Assembly: GCA_021806205.1 (NCBI GenBank)
Contig: JAJZXX010000158.1
Coordinates: forward strand, 1 to 42,762
Length of the DNA stretch: 42,762 nt
Source of the DNA: Bacillota bacterium
Lineage (GTDB): Bacteria; Bacillota; Sulfobacillia; Sulfobacillales; Sulfobacillaceae
Reading direction: 5' to 3'
Part shown: piece after piece, positions 1 to 7,597 of the stretch
Layout of the letters: each line of letters starts with the position of its first letter
Numbering within the stretch: position 1 is the first letter of the stretch
Notes under the pieces: model-generated
What the model saw: only the letters and a program-made list of their open reading frames with translations
The model's database searches: none
What the model was told of the DNA's origin: nothing
Program-made: the position numbers and the translations under genes

Positions 1-99
1 CGTAAGATGCTGATGGCCGGCATGGACGCCTCTCAGATTGCCGACCTGGTGGATTTGTCCCTCGACGCCGTGGAAGCGATTCGGCGAGGCATGAACTAG
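1..99 (+). CDS. C-terminal fragment, probable Rpn/PD-(D/E)XK nuclease-family transposase (5' end outside window)
   Basis: The window opens inside a reading frame that ends at the TAG at 97-99, giving 32 residues. The tail has the pattern K-M-L-x-x-G-M-D, then a short helix-turn-helix-like segment (IADLVDLSLDAVEAI). This resembles the C-terminal end of Rpn-family recombination-promoting nucleases, often annotated as PD-(D/E)XK transposases, where a small HTH-like tail follows the nuclease domain. The catalytic part is not in the window, so the family call rests on the tail alone. The neighbourhood is accessory and decayed, which fits a mobile-element gene. Confidence 0.5.
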   Translation, partial: RKMLMAGMDASQIADLVDLSLDAVEAIRRGMN

Positions 100-186
100 G
101 ACCCAACTGGTGTCTCCCGGTGACAGCTATCGGGCGCTGCACAAAGCGATGACGGTCAATGTGGATTCGGAATAACTATCGCGCAT

Positions 187-593
187 GTGGGGCTGATCAT
201 TCTTGTGGCGATCACCGTCGGTGCGGGTACTAACTATCCGGAAAATTCGGTTGACCGCATTTTCCTCGTATTAGTGTTGTTGTTTTGGATGGGTTTTGGA
301 ATCCAACAGGTCATTGTTATTAACACCCTGGTCATGCTTATTGCATCGTTCCTGTTTTTTAGCGCCGCGCGTCCGCAACTCACCCAACGTTCCCGGGCCG
401 TGATGGGAGTGTTGTAGCGCTCTCCTTCGTCGGAGGCATTGCCGGGCGATGGACCGGGCTACAGGCATCAGCGCACGGTTTGCTGCTCGTGCTCGGGATT
501 TATGCTGTCAAGGCCGATTGCTTGTGGTCGGGCCCGCTTTTTCTATGTGGCTGCATCGCTCCCCGTCAGGGGTTTGCGTCTTTCGGCAAGGTC
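187..593 (+). pseudogene. Frameshifted remnant of a hydrophobic membrane protein
   Basis: Frame 1 from about 187 to 417 encodes 76 mostly hydrophobic residues with two likely membrane segments (IFLVLVLLFWMGFGI and VINTLVMLIASFLFF). It then hits a TAG at 415-417. Frame 3, read from 414, continues hydrophobic sequence (a GGIAG turn, then HGLLLVLGIYAV) until a TAG at 591-593. The change of frame at the stop suggests one original membrane protein broken by a small indel. There is no good ribosome binding site before 187. I considered FUSC-like and exporter families, but the resemblance is too weak to name one. It lies between a transposase tail and the arsenic cassette. Confidence 0.35.
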
Positions 594-618
594 TAGGCAG
601 AGACGAGAGGTTGTTTCC

Positions 619-647
619 TTGACAGCACTCTCCCAACCGGGTAGATT
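619..647 (+). promoter_or_regulatory. Sigma-A type promoter of arsR-arsM
   Basis: A perfect -35 hexamer TTGACA at 619-624 is followed by a 17-bp spacer and the -10 hexamer TAGATT at 642-647. Transcription would start near 653-655, at the left edge of the palindrome described next. The leader is therefore very short and the operator lies over the start point. Confidence 0.7.
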
Positions 648-652
648 TGATT

Positions 653-670
653 CATCGATAGTTATCGATG
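653..670. promoter_or_regulatory. Perfect palindrome, probable ArsR operator
   Basis: CATCGATA-GT-TATCGATG is a perfect inverted repeat with 8-bp arms and a 2-bp centre. It sits between the -10 hexamer and the arsR start codon. ArsR/SmtB repressors bind imperfect or perfect AT-containing inverted repeats at such positions, so autoregulation of arsR-arsM is the simplest reading. Repeat and position are seen directly; the binding protein is inferred. Confidence 0.65.
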
Positions 671-682
671 GAAGTGACGAAA

Positions 683-1036
683 ATGGACATGGTCAAGATC
701 TTCCGGGCCTTGGGGCATGAGGTGCGTTATGCGATGTTTATGCAACTCATGCGTGGATCGGGTGCAACCTCCTGCTGTGAAGCGATTGGTCCAGATGAAT
801 CGGCCTGTTGTGTTGTCGATTTCACTCGGACGGTGCCTTTATCTCAATCCACCATCTCCCACCATTTGCACATTCTCGTCGAGGCCGGTTTAGTGACCCA
901 GGAACGACGCGGCACCTACAGCATCTATGCCATCAGTGAAGAAGCTCTGGTCGCTTTACAGTCGCTTCTCGACGAGGCCAAGATGTGTCGCGGCATCGGT
1001 GCGACTCATCCGATTGCCCTTCAGTCCGATCTCTGA
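683..1036 (+). CDS. arsR: ArsR/SmtB-family metalloregulatory repressor
   Basis: A 117-residue winged helix-turn-helix protein. The DNA-binding part includes LSQSTISHHLHILVEAGLV (about residues 53-71), followed by a wing with RRGTYSIYAI. Five cysteines could bind arsenic: C31-C32, C42-C43 and C102. The two vicinal pairs lie before the recognition helix and differ in spacing from the classical ELCVCDL motif. I chose ATG 683 because GGAAG at 670-674 is well placed and because ATG 668 lies inside the operator, almost at the transcription start. The next gene encodes ArsM, so the likely role is arsenite- or methylarsenite-responsive repression of the pair. Antimony or another thiophilic metal is possible. 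Confidence 0.88.
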   Translation: MDMVKIFRALGHEVRYAMFMQLMRGSGATSCCEAIGPDESACCVVDFTRTVPLSQSTISHHLHILVEAGLVTQERRGTYSIYAISEEALVALQSLLDEAKMCRGIGATHPIALQSDL

Positions 1037-1078
1037 TTCTTTTTGCGCGGCTGATGAATAGTCTAGGGAGGGAATCAT

Positions 1079-1885
1079 ATGGAATCACTCAATCCCGATC
1101 AAGTTCGTGAAGCGGTACGTCAGAACTATGCGGAGGTCGCCAAACTCGCGACCACGGCCGGTTGTGGCTGTACCTCCACTTCTTGTTGCACGGATGGCTC
1201 GACCCGATCGGTCGAGATGGTGTCGTTGCAGTTGGGGTATGCGCCGACCGAAATCGCCTATGTGCCCGAGGGATCCAATCTGGGGCTAGGATGTGGGAAT
1301 CCGCAGGCGATTGCCGCGCTCCAGCCGGGGGAAACCGTCGTGGATCTCGGAAGCGGGGCCGGCTTCGATTGTTTTCTGGCCGCGCGTCAGGTCGGGGAGT
1401 CGGGGTGTGTCGTCGGGGTTGACATGACCCCTGAGATGATCGCGAGGGCCCGGGATAATGCCACACAGGGAGGCTATGCCAATGTGGAGTTTCGCCAGGG
1501 CGCAATCGAGCATCTTCCAATCGCCGACGGATTTGCGGATGTCATCATCTCGAACTGCGTCATCAATCTGTCTCCGGACAAAGCCCAGGTTTTTCGCGAG
1601 GCGTTCCGCACGCTAAAAGTGGGCGGCCGTTTAGCGATTTCGGATGTAGTGGCCAGTGCCCTATTGCCAGACGACATCTGGAGCGACATGGCGTTGTTGT
1701 CGGGCTGCATTGCGGGCGCGGCTCTCATCAGCGACATCGAAGCAATGTTGAGGGATGCCGGATTTGTCGACATTCGCATCACGTCGAAAGACGAAAGCCG
1801 GCAGTTTATCCGAAACTGGTCGCCGCGCAACAATGTCACTGACTATGTCGTCTCTGCCACGATCGAAGCCGTAAAGCGTGGCTAA
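1079..1885 (+). CDS. arsM: Arsenite S-adenosylmethionine methyltransferase ArsM
   Basis: A 268-residue cytosolic methyltransferase that turns As(III) into methylated species using S-adenosylmethionine. Visible features are the SAM-binding glycine motif DLGSGAGFD at 89-97, the motif GVDMTPEMI around 113-121, and three cysteines at C72 (GLGCGNP), C160 (SNCVINL) and C210 (LSGCIAG). These match the three conserved arsenic-binding cysteines of ArsM enzymes. An extra N-terminal cysteine cluster (GCGC..SCC, residues 29-37) is common in bacterial members. An AGGGAGGGA ribosome binding site precedes the ATG. It follows arsR by 42 bp and is probably co-transcribed with it. No arsenite efflux gene or ArsC reductase is nearby, so this cassette works by methylation alone. 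Confidence 0.93.
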   Translation: MESLNPDQVREAVRQNYAEVAKLATTAGCGCTSTSCCTDGSTRSVEMVSLQLGYAPTEIAYVPEGSNLGLGCGNPQAIAALQPGETVVDLGSGAGFDCFLAARQVGESGCVVGVDMTPEMIARARDNATQGGYANVEFRQGAIEHLPIADGFADVIISNCVINLSPDKAQVFREAFRTLKVGGRLAISDVVASALLPDDIWSDMALLSGCIAGAALISDIEAMLRDAGFVDIRITSKDESRQFIRNWSPRNNVTDYVVSATIEAVKRG

Positions 1886-1955
1886 GCAGGAAGCAACGGC
1901 GGCTTGCTCATTTGGGGGGCAACTCAGGTTATCGCCGAACTAATTTACAACAAGG

Positions 1956-1990
1956 CAGGTGTCCAGTCATTGGACATCTGTACGTTTTTT
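1956..1990 (+). terminator. Rho-independent terminator after arsM
   Basis: CAGGTGTCCA (1956-1965) and TGGACATCTG (1971-1980) form a 10-bp stem with one G-U pair and a 5-nt loop. The stem is followed by TACGTTTTTT. It lies 71 bp after the arsM stop and closes the arsR-arsM unit. Confidence 0.75.
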
Positions 1991-2169
1991 GGAATTGAAA
2001 TGGCCAGACGGACACGGTGTAGTGGTGTGGGGTGCACGATCGGACGGCCTATGTTACTAGTGGTGCGTTTGGTTAGTCTTTACCCAAATAGACAGGAGTT
2101 GCCGCAAAAGATGAATCCTTTATCCCGAAGTTCTTTTGCTCACAGACACAAAGAGCCAGGGGGACGCGC

Positions 2170-2379
2170 ATGAGCTTGCTCAGTTTGCTGGAGGCAGAGC
2201 GACAGGTGCTGCGCACCCTGGTATGGGCGGCGACAACACCTCAGGCGATCGCTTAGCGTGCCCAGATTCTCTTGACCGCCGCTGAGCCGGACAGCCATAG
2301 CGCCCGCCAGGTCGCCCCTTGGAATATGGGCCGGATGCCCGGATGGCAATCGGGGTTATGGCGTGTCTCCGCCGGATAA
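2170..2379 (+). pseudogene. IS630-type transposase N-terminal remnant with internal stop
   Basis: From ATG 2170, with AGGGGGACG as ribosome binding site, the frame gives an N-terminus with the pattern LEAERQVL...TTPQAIA, then a TAG at 2254-2256. It continues RAQILLTAAE. This matches the start of IS630-family transposases, whose N-terminus typically runs EER..L......T.Q.L..RARI.L.AAEG before the HTH. After that the sequence loses similarity and ends at the TAA at 2377-2379. No DDE domain remains. It is a dead fragment, and the exact boundaries of the original element cannot be seen. Confidence 0.5.
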
Positions 2380-2488
2380 TACCAGTCAGTGGTGGATTCG
2401 CGATCTGACGGCCACCGTGCACGTCGGTACCACCTTTAAATGGGTGTACGCAAATGATACGCTGTGGGGCCACGTTTCGAGAGGAGGA

Positions 2489-2704
2489 GTGGCGGTGCCC
2501 GTCAGTTTTCTCTCCGCGGAGCAGGCGTCGCAGTACGGCCGGTATGTCGGCGACACGTCCCCGGCCCAACGTGCCCAGTTTTCTATTTGGACGATGCTGG
2601 TACTCTGCATCGTAGCCCCCAGTGAGCTGGCCCAGATTCAGCGCCAAGCCCTGCTCTTAGCGGGAGTGGATTCACGCCGACTTACTCAGATTCCCTCCAG
2701 ATGA
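2489..2704 (+). pseudogene. Tn3-type transposase (TnpA) N-terminal remnant, frameshifted
   Basis: A GTG at 2489 directly follows GAGGAGGA. Translation from it starts VPVSFLSAEQASQYGRYVG and then TSPAQRAQF, which resembles the DUF4158 N-terminus of Tn3-family TnpA (typically FL..EQ...YGR..GEPS.EQL..YF.LDD). In the open frame the sequence then turns unrelated. Reading one base differently around 2579-2582 gives FYLDDAG, the expected continuation, followed by a TGA at 2623-2625. A single-base deletion in the T run is therefore likely. Only about 45 of nearly 1000 residues survive. No terminal inverted repeats or resolvase were seen. Confidence 0.4.
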
Positions 2705-2810
2705 CGAAAGCCTGGTCCCTCTACACCATAACCCACCACCTTGCCATGGACTTGAAATACAAGTTCAATTATCGGCGCCTATTGGCTGTATCGTCCGCTA
2801 TTATGAAGGC

Positions 2811-3923
2811 ATGAAAAAATCTCTAACCCTATCAAAAGACATCAAAAGGCAAGAGTATTACCAGGCGCTCATCGAAAAGGATAGTCGTTACGATGGCGTG
2901 TTTTATGTCGGGGTGAAGACTACCGGGGTGTTTTGTCGTCCGACCTGTCCCGCACGTAAGCCGAAGTTTGAGCACTGCGAGTTTTTTATCAATGCTCACC
3001 AGGCACTGTTGGCCGCGTATCGCCCGTGTAAGCGGTGTCGTCCCCTCTCGAACCCTCAAGACATGTCACCCATTGTTCAGCAATTGGTCGAGGCGGTGGA
3101 ATCCCACCCCGAAAAACGATGGTCGGATGCCGATTTTGCTGCCCTTTCGATTCATGCGTCCACGGCACGCCGTCAATTTCAACAGCGATTTGGCATGACT
3201 TTTGTGGCTTATGCGCGCGCCCGGCGAATAGGACTAGCTATGGAAGAAATTAGATCGGGAAGGCCCGTTATCGATGCCCAATTGTCGGCTGGTTACGAGT
3301 CCAGTAGTGGGTTTCGGGACGCTTTTTCACGGATTATGGGTGCAGCACCGGCCGTGCTGGCGGCCGACATGCGCCTTTTCAAGGCCTTATGGATCGATAC
3401 GCCCCTGGGGCCGATGATAGCAGTCGCCGACGACGATGCTCTGTACCTCCTGGAATTTGTGGACCGACGTGGGCTAGAGCGTGAGATTGAACGATTGCGA
3501 CAGCGAATGCGGGTCGCCATTGTTCCGGGCACAACGGCGCCGCTTACGTCCGTTAGAAAGGAGCTTGTTTCATACTTTGAGGGCCAACTCGATTCTTTTC
3601 AAACCCCCATCCAGCCTTTGGGCACGCTCTTTGAGCAGCGTGTGTGGAAGTCGCTGCGCGCTATCCCTCTGGGGCAGACACGATCGTATGGGGAGGTTGC
3701 ACGAGCCATCGGACAGCCGACAGCATTTCGCGCGGTTGCGCGTGCAAACGGCGCCAATACCCTTGCTCTGGTGATTCCGTGTCACCGAGTTATCAATGCG
3801 AATGGCGATCTCGGCGGGTATGGGGGAGGCGTTGGTCGTAAGGAGTGGCTTTTGAGGCATGAGTCGGCATCCCAGGATGGCCTTGCCAGGGCGAATCCCC
3901 AAAATGGGGTGAGGAGTGAGTAG
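2811..3923 (+). CDS. ada: Ada: methylphosphotriester sensor, AraC-type activator and O6-alkylguanine-DNA alkyltransferase
   Basis: A 370-residue three-domain protein that repairs alkylated DNA and, once methylated, activates its own regulon. The N-terminal zinc domain has C42, C46, C73 and C76, with the same spacing as the four zinc cysteines of E. coli Ada; C42 is the expected methyl acceptor for phosphotriesters. An AraC-type HTH region spans about 85-185. The C-terminal alkyltransferase domain ends with the active-site motif PCHRV at 323-327, with C324 as acceptor. The ribosome binding site is weak (GAAGG, close to the ATG). A short inverted repeat, ACTTG-AAATA-CAAGT at 2750-2764, lies upstream and might be regulatory. 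The gene stands alone between transposase remnants and a gene-free stretch. Confidence 0.93.
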   Translation: MKKSLTLSKDIKRQEYYQALIEKDSRYDGVFYVGVKTTGVFCRPTCPARKPKFEHCEFFINAHQALLAAYRPCKRCRPLSNPQDMSPIVQQLVEAVESHPEKRWSDADFAALSIHASTARRQFQQRFGMTFVAYARARRIGLAMEEIRSGRPVIDAQLSAGYESSSGFRDAFSRIMGAAPAVLAADMRLFKALWIDTPLGPMIAVADDDALYLLEFVDRRGLEREIERLRQRMRVAIVPGTTAPLTSVRKELVSYFEGQLDSFQTPIQPLGTLFEQRVWKSLRAIPLGQTRSYGEVARAIGQPTAFRAVARANGANTLALVIPCHRVINANGDLGGYGGGVGRKEWLLRHESASQDGLARANPQNGVRSE

Positions 3924-5142
3924 CTATTGACATCGTTTAAGTCCACACGTTGTGGGAAATGTTGTACCATTGGACGGTCTATGCTGTGCGTAGGCTACGG
4001 AACTATTCGTCGGAATCAGAACAAGATCGGTACGGCAACAATCTAATGCACTGTTTTCAAAAGCCACCATACGCAGGTTCTCTATGGCAGTACTTACAAA
4101 GCCGTCCTGACTACCGGTATAGTCTTGTTTTTTGGCACTTGGGGTGTTTTGGCTAAATCTTTTTGTCATGGGTTTGACTAATTGCACTGTCATCGTAACG
4201 TTCGGATGGGGAGTGACGGGGGCAAACTCGGGGTTCTGCCATGGTCATTCGCGTTTTGGTGGAGGCCATGGGTTTTCGCCGTACACCCAACGCGAATCCC
4301 AGCCCCTGGGGCTGATTCTCCGGTGTTCCAGGGGTCACGGATCGACCGACTTTGGTGGCAGTCGGGTTGGTTGACGTGATGACATTTAGCATTAGCGCCG
4401 ACACACTTGGTTGATTGAATAGCGATCGAGAGCAACATTGTCTCTTTGTTGTGTCATGAACTCTGTCTTTGCCTCGCGTGATGGCAGGGACTGTACTCCG
4501 TGTTGCCGGTATTTCGAGGTGCCGTGCAGAGGATTGTGGTTCGCTGCAACCATGGATGGGCGATGACCAAGTAGCTTATATTACCAATCGCAGGGGTGCT
4601 GGTCTATTCCCCTGGTTGTCGTGAGGACCTGGTTCACCCTTTAAGAGGGAACCGCTGATTCAGAGCAGAGCAGTGGTCGGTGCGATAATTCACTTGCAAG
4701 CATTCCAGCCGAGTCCATGATTGCAGACGGCCTTCCCGATAGGGGGGAGGGGCTACTCGTCCTCACGCTAGCGACGGGTTGCGGCCGGGAATGGCTGCGG
4801 GTCTAAATTTTGGAAGGCTGACACAGTGGCGGAACTTCCTCTCCCAAAGATGGTTCGCTCTGGGTGGTCGCAAAAATCTGCGGGAGGGCTTCTGCTACTT
4901 GAGTCGCTGAGCAAACTGCGCCAGAACCTATCGGGGTGGTTGAAGTCGCGGCCAAGCACCCCCGTTTGACGCTAAGCTGGCTGGCTGATATCTTCGCCAA
5001 TTTGATACCGACATGTGGTACCCTGGAAAACCGTTGAATTTAGCGTTGTGTGGCGACTGCTGAAAAACGTAGGAACTGCCAGCCCCAAAGAGACCTTGCC
5101 ATCCCGGTGTACAATATAGGGAAGTGGGTCACGAGAAAGGGT
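3924..5142. other. Gene-free stretch of about 1.2 kb
   Basis: I see no protein I can recognise on either strand. The reading frames here are short (up to about 89 codons), overlap each other on both strands, and lack ribosome binding sites or domain motifs. A small palindrome, CCACA-CGT-TGTGG (3943-3955), lies just after ada. A G-U-containing hairpin can be drawn at about 4715-4736, and another with a bulge at 4631-4653 (GGTT..CCCT / AGGG AACC). Neither has a T-tract. No tRNA cloverleaf, riboswitch consensus or CRISPR repeat was recognised. The stretch could hold decayed mobile DNA or an unrecognised structured RNA. Confidence 0.5.
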
Positions 5143-6060
5143 GTGGCTGAAATCGAGGTCGTAAAAATTACTCCGCGGGGCTATTGTTATGGCGTGGTGG
5201 ATGCGATGACCATGGCCAAGCAGGTGGCACAGGATCCCAACGTTCCCCGGCCAATTTTCGTGTTAGGGCAGATTGTTCATAACCGTCATGCGGTAGAAGC
5301 GTTGGAGAGCCTCGGAATACAAACGTTGGACGGCGGACGCCGGCTAGAACTTTTGGATCAGGTTCCCGACGGCGCCACTGTGATCTTTACAGCGCATGGG
5401 GTGTCTCCCGACGTGAAAAGGGTGGCCCGACAACGCGGATTAAATTGTTTTGATGCGACCTGTCCGGACGTGACTAAGACGCATACGCTGATCCAAGACA
5501 AGGTCCGTGATGGGTACTCCATTATCTATATAGGTACCAAGGGGCATCCCGAACCCGAAGGAGCCATGGGCGAGGCGCCTTCGGGACGCGTGGCCTTAGT
5601 GACCACGGTGGACGATGTCGAGCATCTTGGGTTTGATCCCAAGACATCTTTGGCGGTTGTCACCCAAACCACCTTAAGCCAGTGGGATACTCAGGACGTG
5701 ATTCGGGCGGTGCAACGCCGATACCCTGGGGCCGAGGTGCATAATGAGATCTGCCTGGCCACCCAGTTGCGTCAGGAAGCGGCCGTGTCTGCGGCTTCCA
5801 CCGTGGATATGGTGGTGGTGGTGGGCGATCGTCGCTCCAATAATTCCAATCGACTGGTGGAAGTTGTGGATAAGGTGGGTGGGAAACCGGCTATACGGGT
5901 GGAAGAGGTGGGAGATCTCCGGGAAGACTGGTTTAGGGATGTTCACACCGTGGGGGTTACGGCGGGTTCGAGCACGCCGAGTCAGGTAACTCGTGCGGTG
6001 ATTCAATGGCTCGAAAACTATCAGCCTTCGAATTATGCTAACCCGGCAAATCGCACATAG
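5143..6060 (+). CDS. ispH: 4-hydroxy-3-methylbut-2-enyl diphosphate reductase (IspH/LytB)
   Basis: Last enzyme of the MEP pathway. It converts HMBPP to isopentenyl and dimethylallyl diphosphate with a [4Fe-4S] cluster. From GTG 5143 the protein has 305 residues, a usual length. The three cluster cysteines are C15 (GYCYGV), C107 (DATCPD) and C204 (NEICLA). Substrate-binding histidines are H46 (VHN), H85 (AHG) and H135 (GHPE), and E137 is the expected proton-relay glutamate. The reading frame is open from 5050, but the extra N-terminal residues do not resemble the family and 5143 gives the normal EVVKITPRGYCYG start. GAAAGG precedes it at short spacing, so initiation may be weak. It runs tail to tail into ccdA with a 28-bp overlap. 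Confidence 0.93.
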   Translation: MAEIEVVKITPRGYCYGVVDAMTMAKQVAQDPNVPRPIFVLGQIVHNRHAVEALESLGIQTLDGGRRLELLDQVPDGATVIFTAHGVSPDVKRVARQRGLNCFDATCPDVTKTHTLIQDKVRDGYSIIYIGTKGHPEPEGAMGEAPSGRVALVTTVDDVEHLGFDPKTSLAVVTQTTLSQWDTQDVIRAVQRRYPGAEVHNEICLATQLRQEAAVSAASTVDMVVVVGDRRSNNSNRLVEVVDKVGGKPAIRVEEVGDLREDWFRDVHTVGVTAGSSTPSQVTRAVIQWLENYQPSNYANPANRT

Positions 6061-6764
6061 AGATGAGTGGCCAAGAGCAGTCCCAAAATGGTGAGAAGCG
6101 CCCCGGAGAGACGTTCAATCCACGGAAGATACCGGGAGAGACGTTCAATCCACGGAAGATACCGGGAGAGGCGCTCGGTCCACAGTGTGGCCCGGCTGAG
6201 AAAAATAGCCAAGACAAAAAACGGCAAGGCCAATCCCATGGCATAGGCCGCTAGCAGAATCCCTCCCCAGGTCACCGTATTGCTACGGGCAGCCAGGATG
6301 AGAATGCTGGTCCAGATAGGTCCCACGCAGGGTGTCCATCCCGCTGCAAACACTACGCCCATGATGAGCGGAGAAATGACGCCCAGCCGACCGCGCTGGG
6401 GCAATCTCAAACGGGTTTCCTGCTTTAGCAGCCTTAGATGAATGGCGCCTATCCGTTCGAGCCCGAATAGGACCATGACGATGCCGCCCAGTTCGGCCAT
6501 GAGGGCTTGATAATGGAGGACAAACCGACCTATGCTGGTGGCGGTCAATCCAGAGATGACTAAAATGGTGGAGAATCCTAGGATAAAAATGAGGGAGTTC
6601 ATGACGACTCTAGTACGTACGGCCTGGCTCTGGACGGCATCGGGGGTTAATAGGGTACCGGCCAGAGCCGTTAAGTACGAAGGCACCAGGGAAAGGACGC
6701 ATGGCGACAACAAGGACGCGAGTCCTGCCCCAAAGGCAATAGAAAGCGACGCAAGATGCACCAC
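6033..6764 (-). CDS. ccdA: CcdA/DsbD-type thiol-disulfide membrane transporter
   Basis: A 243-residue polytopic membrane protein with about six membrane segments. CcdA proteins pass reducing equivalents from cytoplasmic thioredoxin across the membrane, usually for cytochrome c maturation or extracytoplasmic disulfide reduction. The two conserved redox cysteines are C22 (LSPCVLSLVP) and C146 (GWTPCVGP). The start is GTG at 6764, preceded by GAGGAGG on the same strand; the longer open frame to 6809 would put that site inside the gene. The loop before the last membrane helix holds tandem 10-residue units (LSRATLWTER, LSRYLPWIER, LSRYLPWIER; residues 189-218). The last two are encoded by an almost perfect 30-bp duplication. 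No cytochrome c gene is adjacent, so the electron acceptor is unknown. Confidence 0.9.
   Translation of the reverse strand: MVHLASLSIAFGAGLASLLSPCVLSLVPSYLTALAGTLLTPDAVQSQAVRTRVVMNSLIFILGFSTILVISGLTATSIGRFVLHYQALMAELGGIVMVLFGLERIGAIHLRLLKQETRLRLPQRGRLGVISPLIMGVVFAAGWTPCVGPIWTSILILAARSNTVTWGGILLAAYAMGLALPFFVLAIFLSRATLWTERLSRYLPWIERLSRYLPWIERLSGALLTILGLLLATHLYVRFAGLA
6105..6170. repeat. 30-bp in-frame tandem duplication within ccdA
   Basis: Positions 6105-6140 are identical to 6135-6170 when shifted by 30 bp, giving 2.2 copies. A third, diverged copy follows towards 6200 and encodes LSRATLWTER. The unit keeps the frame of ccdA and adds ten residues per copy. Confidence 0.95.
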
Positions 6765-6799
6765 GTGAGCCTCCTCAAGTGAAGCGAAGCCAAGACTTA

Positions 6800-6808
6800 A
6801 GCATAGCA
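6800..6808 (-). promoter_or_regulatory. Possible extended -10 promoter of ccdA
   Basis: On the reverse strand TG-C-TATGCT (6808 to 6800) fits an extended -10 element about 35 bp before the ccdA GTG. No convincing -35 hexamer lies at standard spacing, so this is a weak prediction. Confidence 0.35.
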
Positions 6809-6910
6809 CATCACGCGATTGTGCAGGATTTCAAGTCTGTTTGTCGAAAGTTGTGGAAATGTGAGGCGTGGGAGCGGACCGAGAAGATTGTGGGGGAGGG
6901 TGTTAGACGG

Positions 6911-7597
6911 TTGATACGACTGGACGGGGTGACCAAACGTTATGCCAACGGACATCACGGACTGGTAAACGTGTCGTTAACGGTGAACCGCGGTGACTTT
7001 GTGTTTTTGGTGGGCCCGTCAGGTGCGGGCAAGTCTACATTAATCCGGCTTTTGTATGGTGAGGACAAGGCTACCGCGGGTGAGGTGATGATTGATCAAT
7101 TCCGTCTGAGAAGCATGACGCTTCGTCAACTTCCCAGACTCCGTCGGCAACTCGGCATCGTGTTTCAGGATGTAAAACTTTTGCCGACCCGGACAGTCTT
7201 TCAAAATGTTGCCTTTGCCATGGAAGTGGTGGGTGCATCGCGTCGCGATATTATGCGCCGGGTTCCCCAGGTGATTGAGCTAGTGGGCTTGAAGAATCGA
7301 CGGGATAATTATCCTGATCAACTGTCCGGGGGGGAGCAGCAAAGGGTTGGCATTGCGCGGGCGTTAGTCAACCAACCGATTTATGTGCTAGCGGATGAAC
7401 CCACCGGCAATCTAGACCCAGAGACCGCCGCGGACATCATGCGCCTTTTTGTTGAGATTAACCGTCGAGGGGCTACGGTGGTGATGGCCACCCATGCTCG
7501 CGATTTGGTCAACCAATTGCAAAGACGCGTCATTGCCATTGAGGGTGGTCGCATGGTGCGCGATGATGTTAGAGGGGCTTACGGTTATGACGCTTAA
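6911..7597 (+). CDS. ftsE: Cell division ATP-binding protein FtsE
   Basis: ATPase half of the FtsEX complex, which in Gram-positive bacteria controls peptidoglycan hydrolases at the membrane. From TTG 6911 the product has 228 residues, the standard FtsE length. Motifs are Walker A GPSGAGKST (35-43), Q-loop FQD (85-87), signature LSGGEQQ (138-144), Walker B VLADEP (159-164) and H-loop H195. GGGGGAGGG at 6892-6900 is about 10 bp before the TTG. The frame is open from 6779, but that extension has no similarity to the family. The stop overlaps the ftsX start by 11 bp, so the two are translationally coupled. Confidence 0.92.
   Translation: MIRLDGVTKRYANGHHGLVNVSLTVNRGDFVFLVGPSGAGKSTLIRLLYGEDKATAGEVMIDQFRLRSMTLRQLPRLRRQLGIVFQDVKLLPTRTVFQNVAFAMEVVGASRRDIMRRVPQVIELVGLKNRRDNYPDQLSGGEQQRVGIARALVNQPIYVLADEPTGNLDPETAADIMRLFVEINRRGATVVMATHARDLVNQLQRRVIAIEGGRMVRDDVRGAYGYDA

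Noticed and set aside
1089-1520. Reverse-strand open frame (143 codons) over arsM
   Set aside because: It is a shadow of arsM, with a low-complexity arginine- and proline-rich product and no family resemblance.
1904-2173. 89-codon open frame spanning the arsM terminator
   Set aside because: It runs through the terminator hairpin and into the ribosome binding site of the IS630 remnant, with no family resemblance.
5050-5142. Longer start for ispH
   Set aside because: The extra 31 residues have no family resemblance. IspH proteins begin close to the EVVKITPRGYCYG segment.
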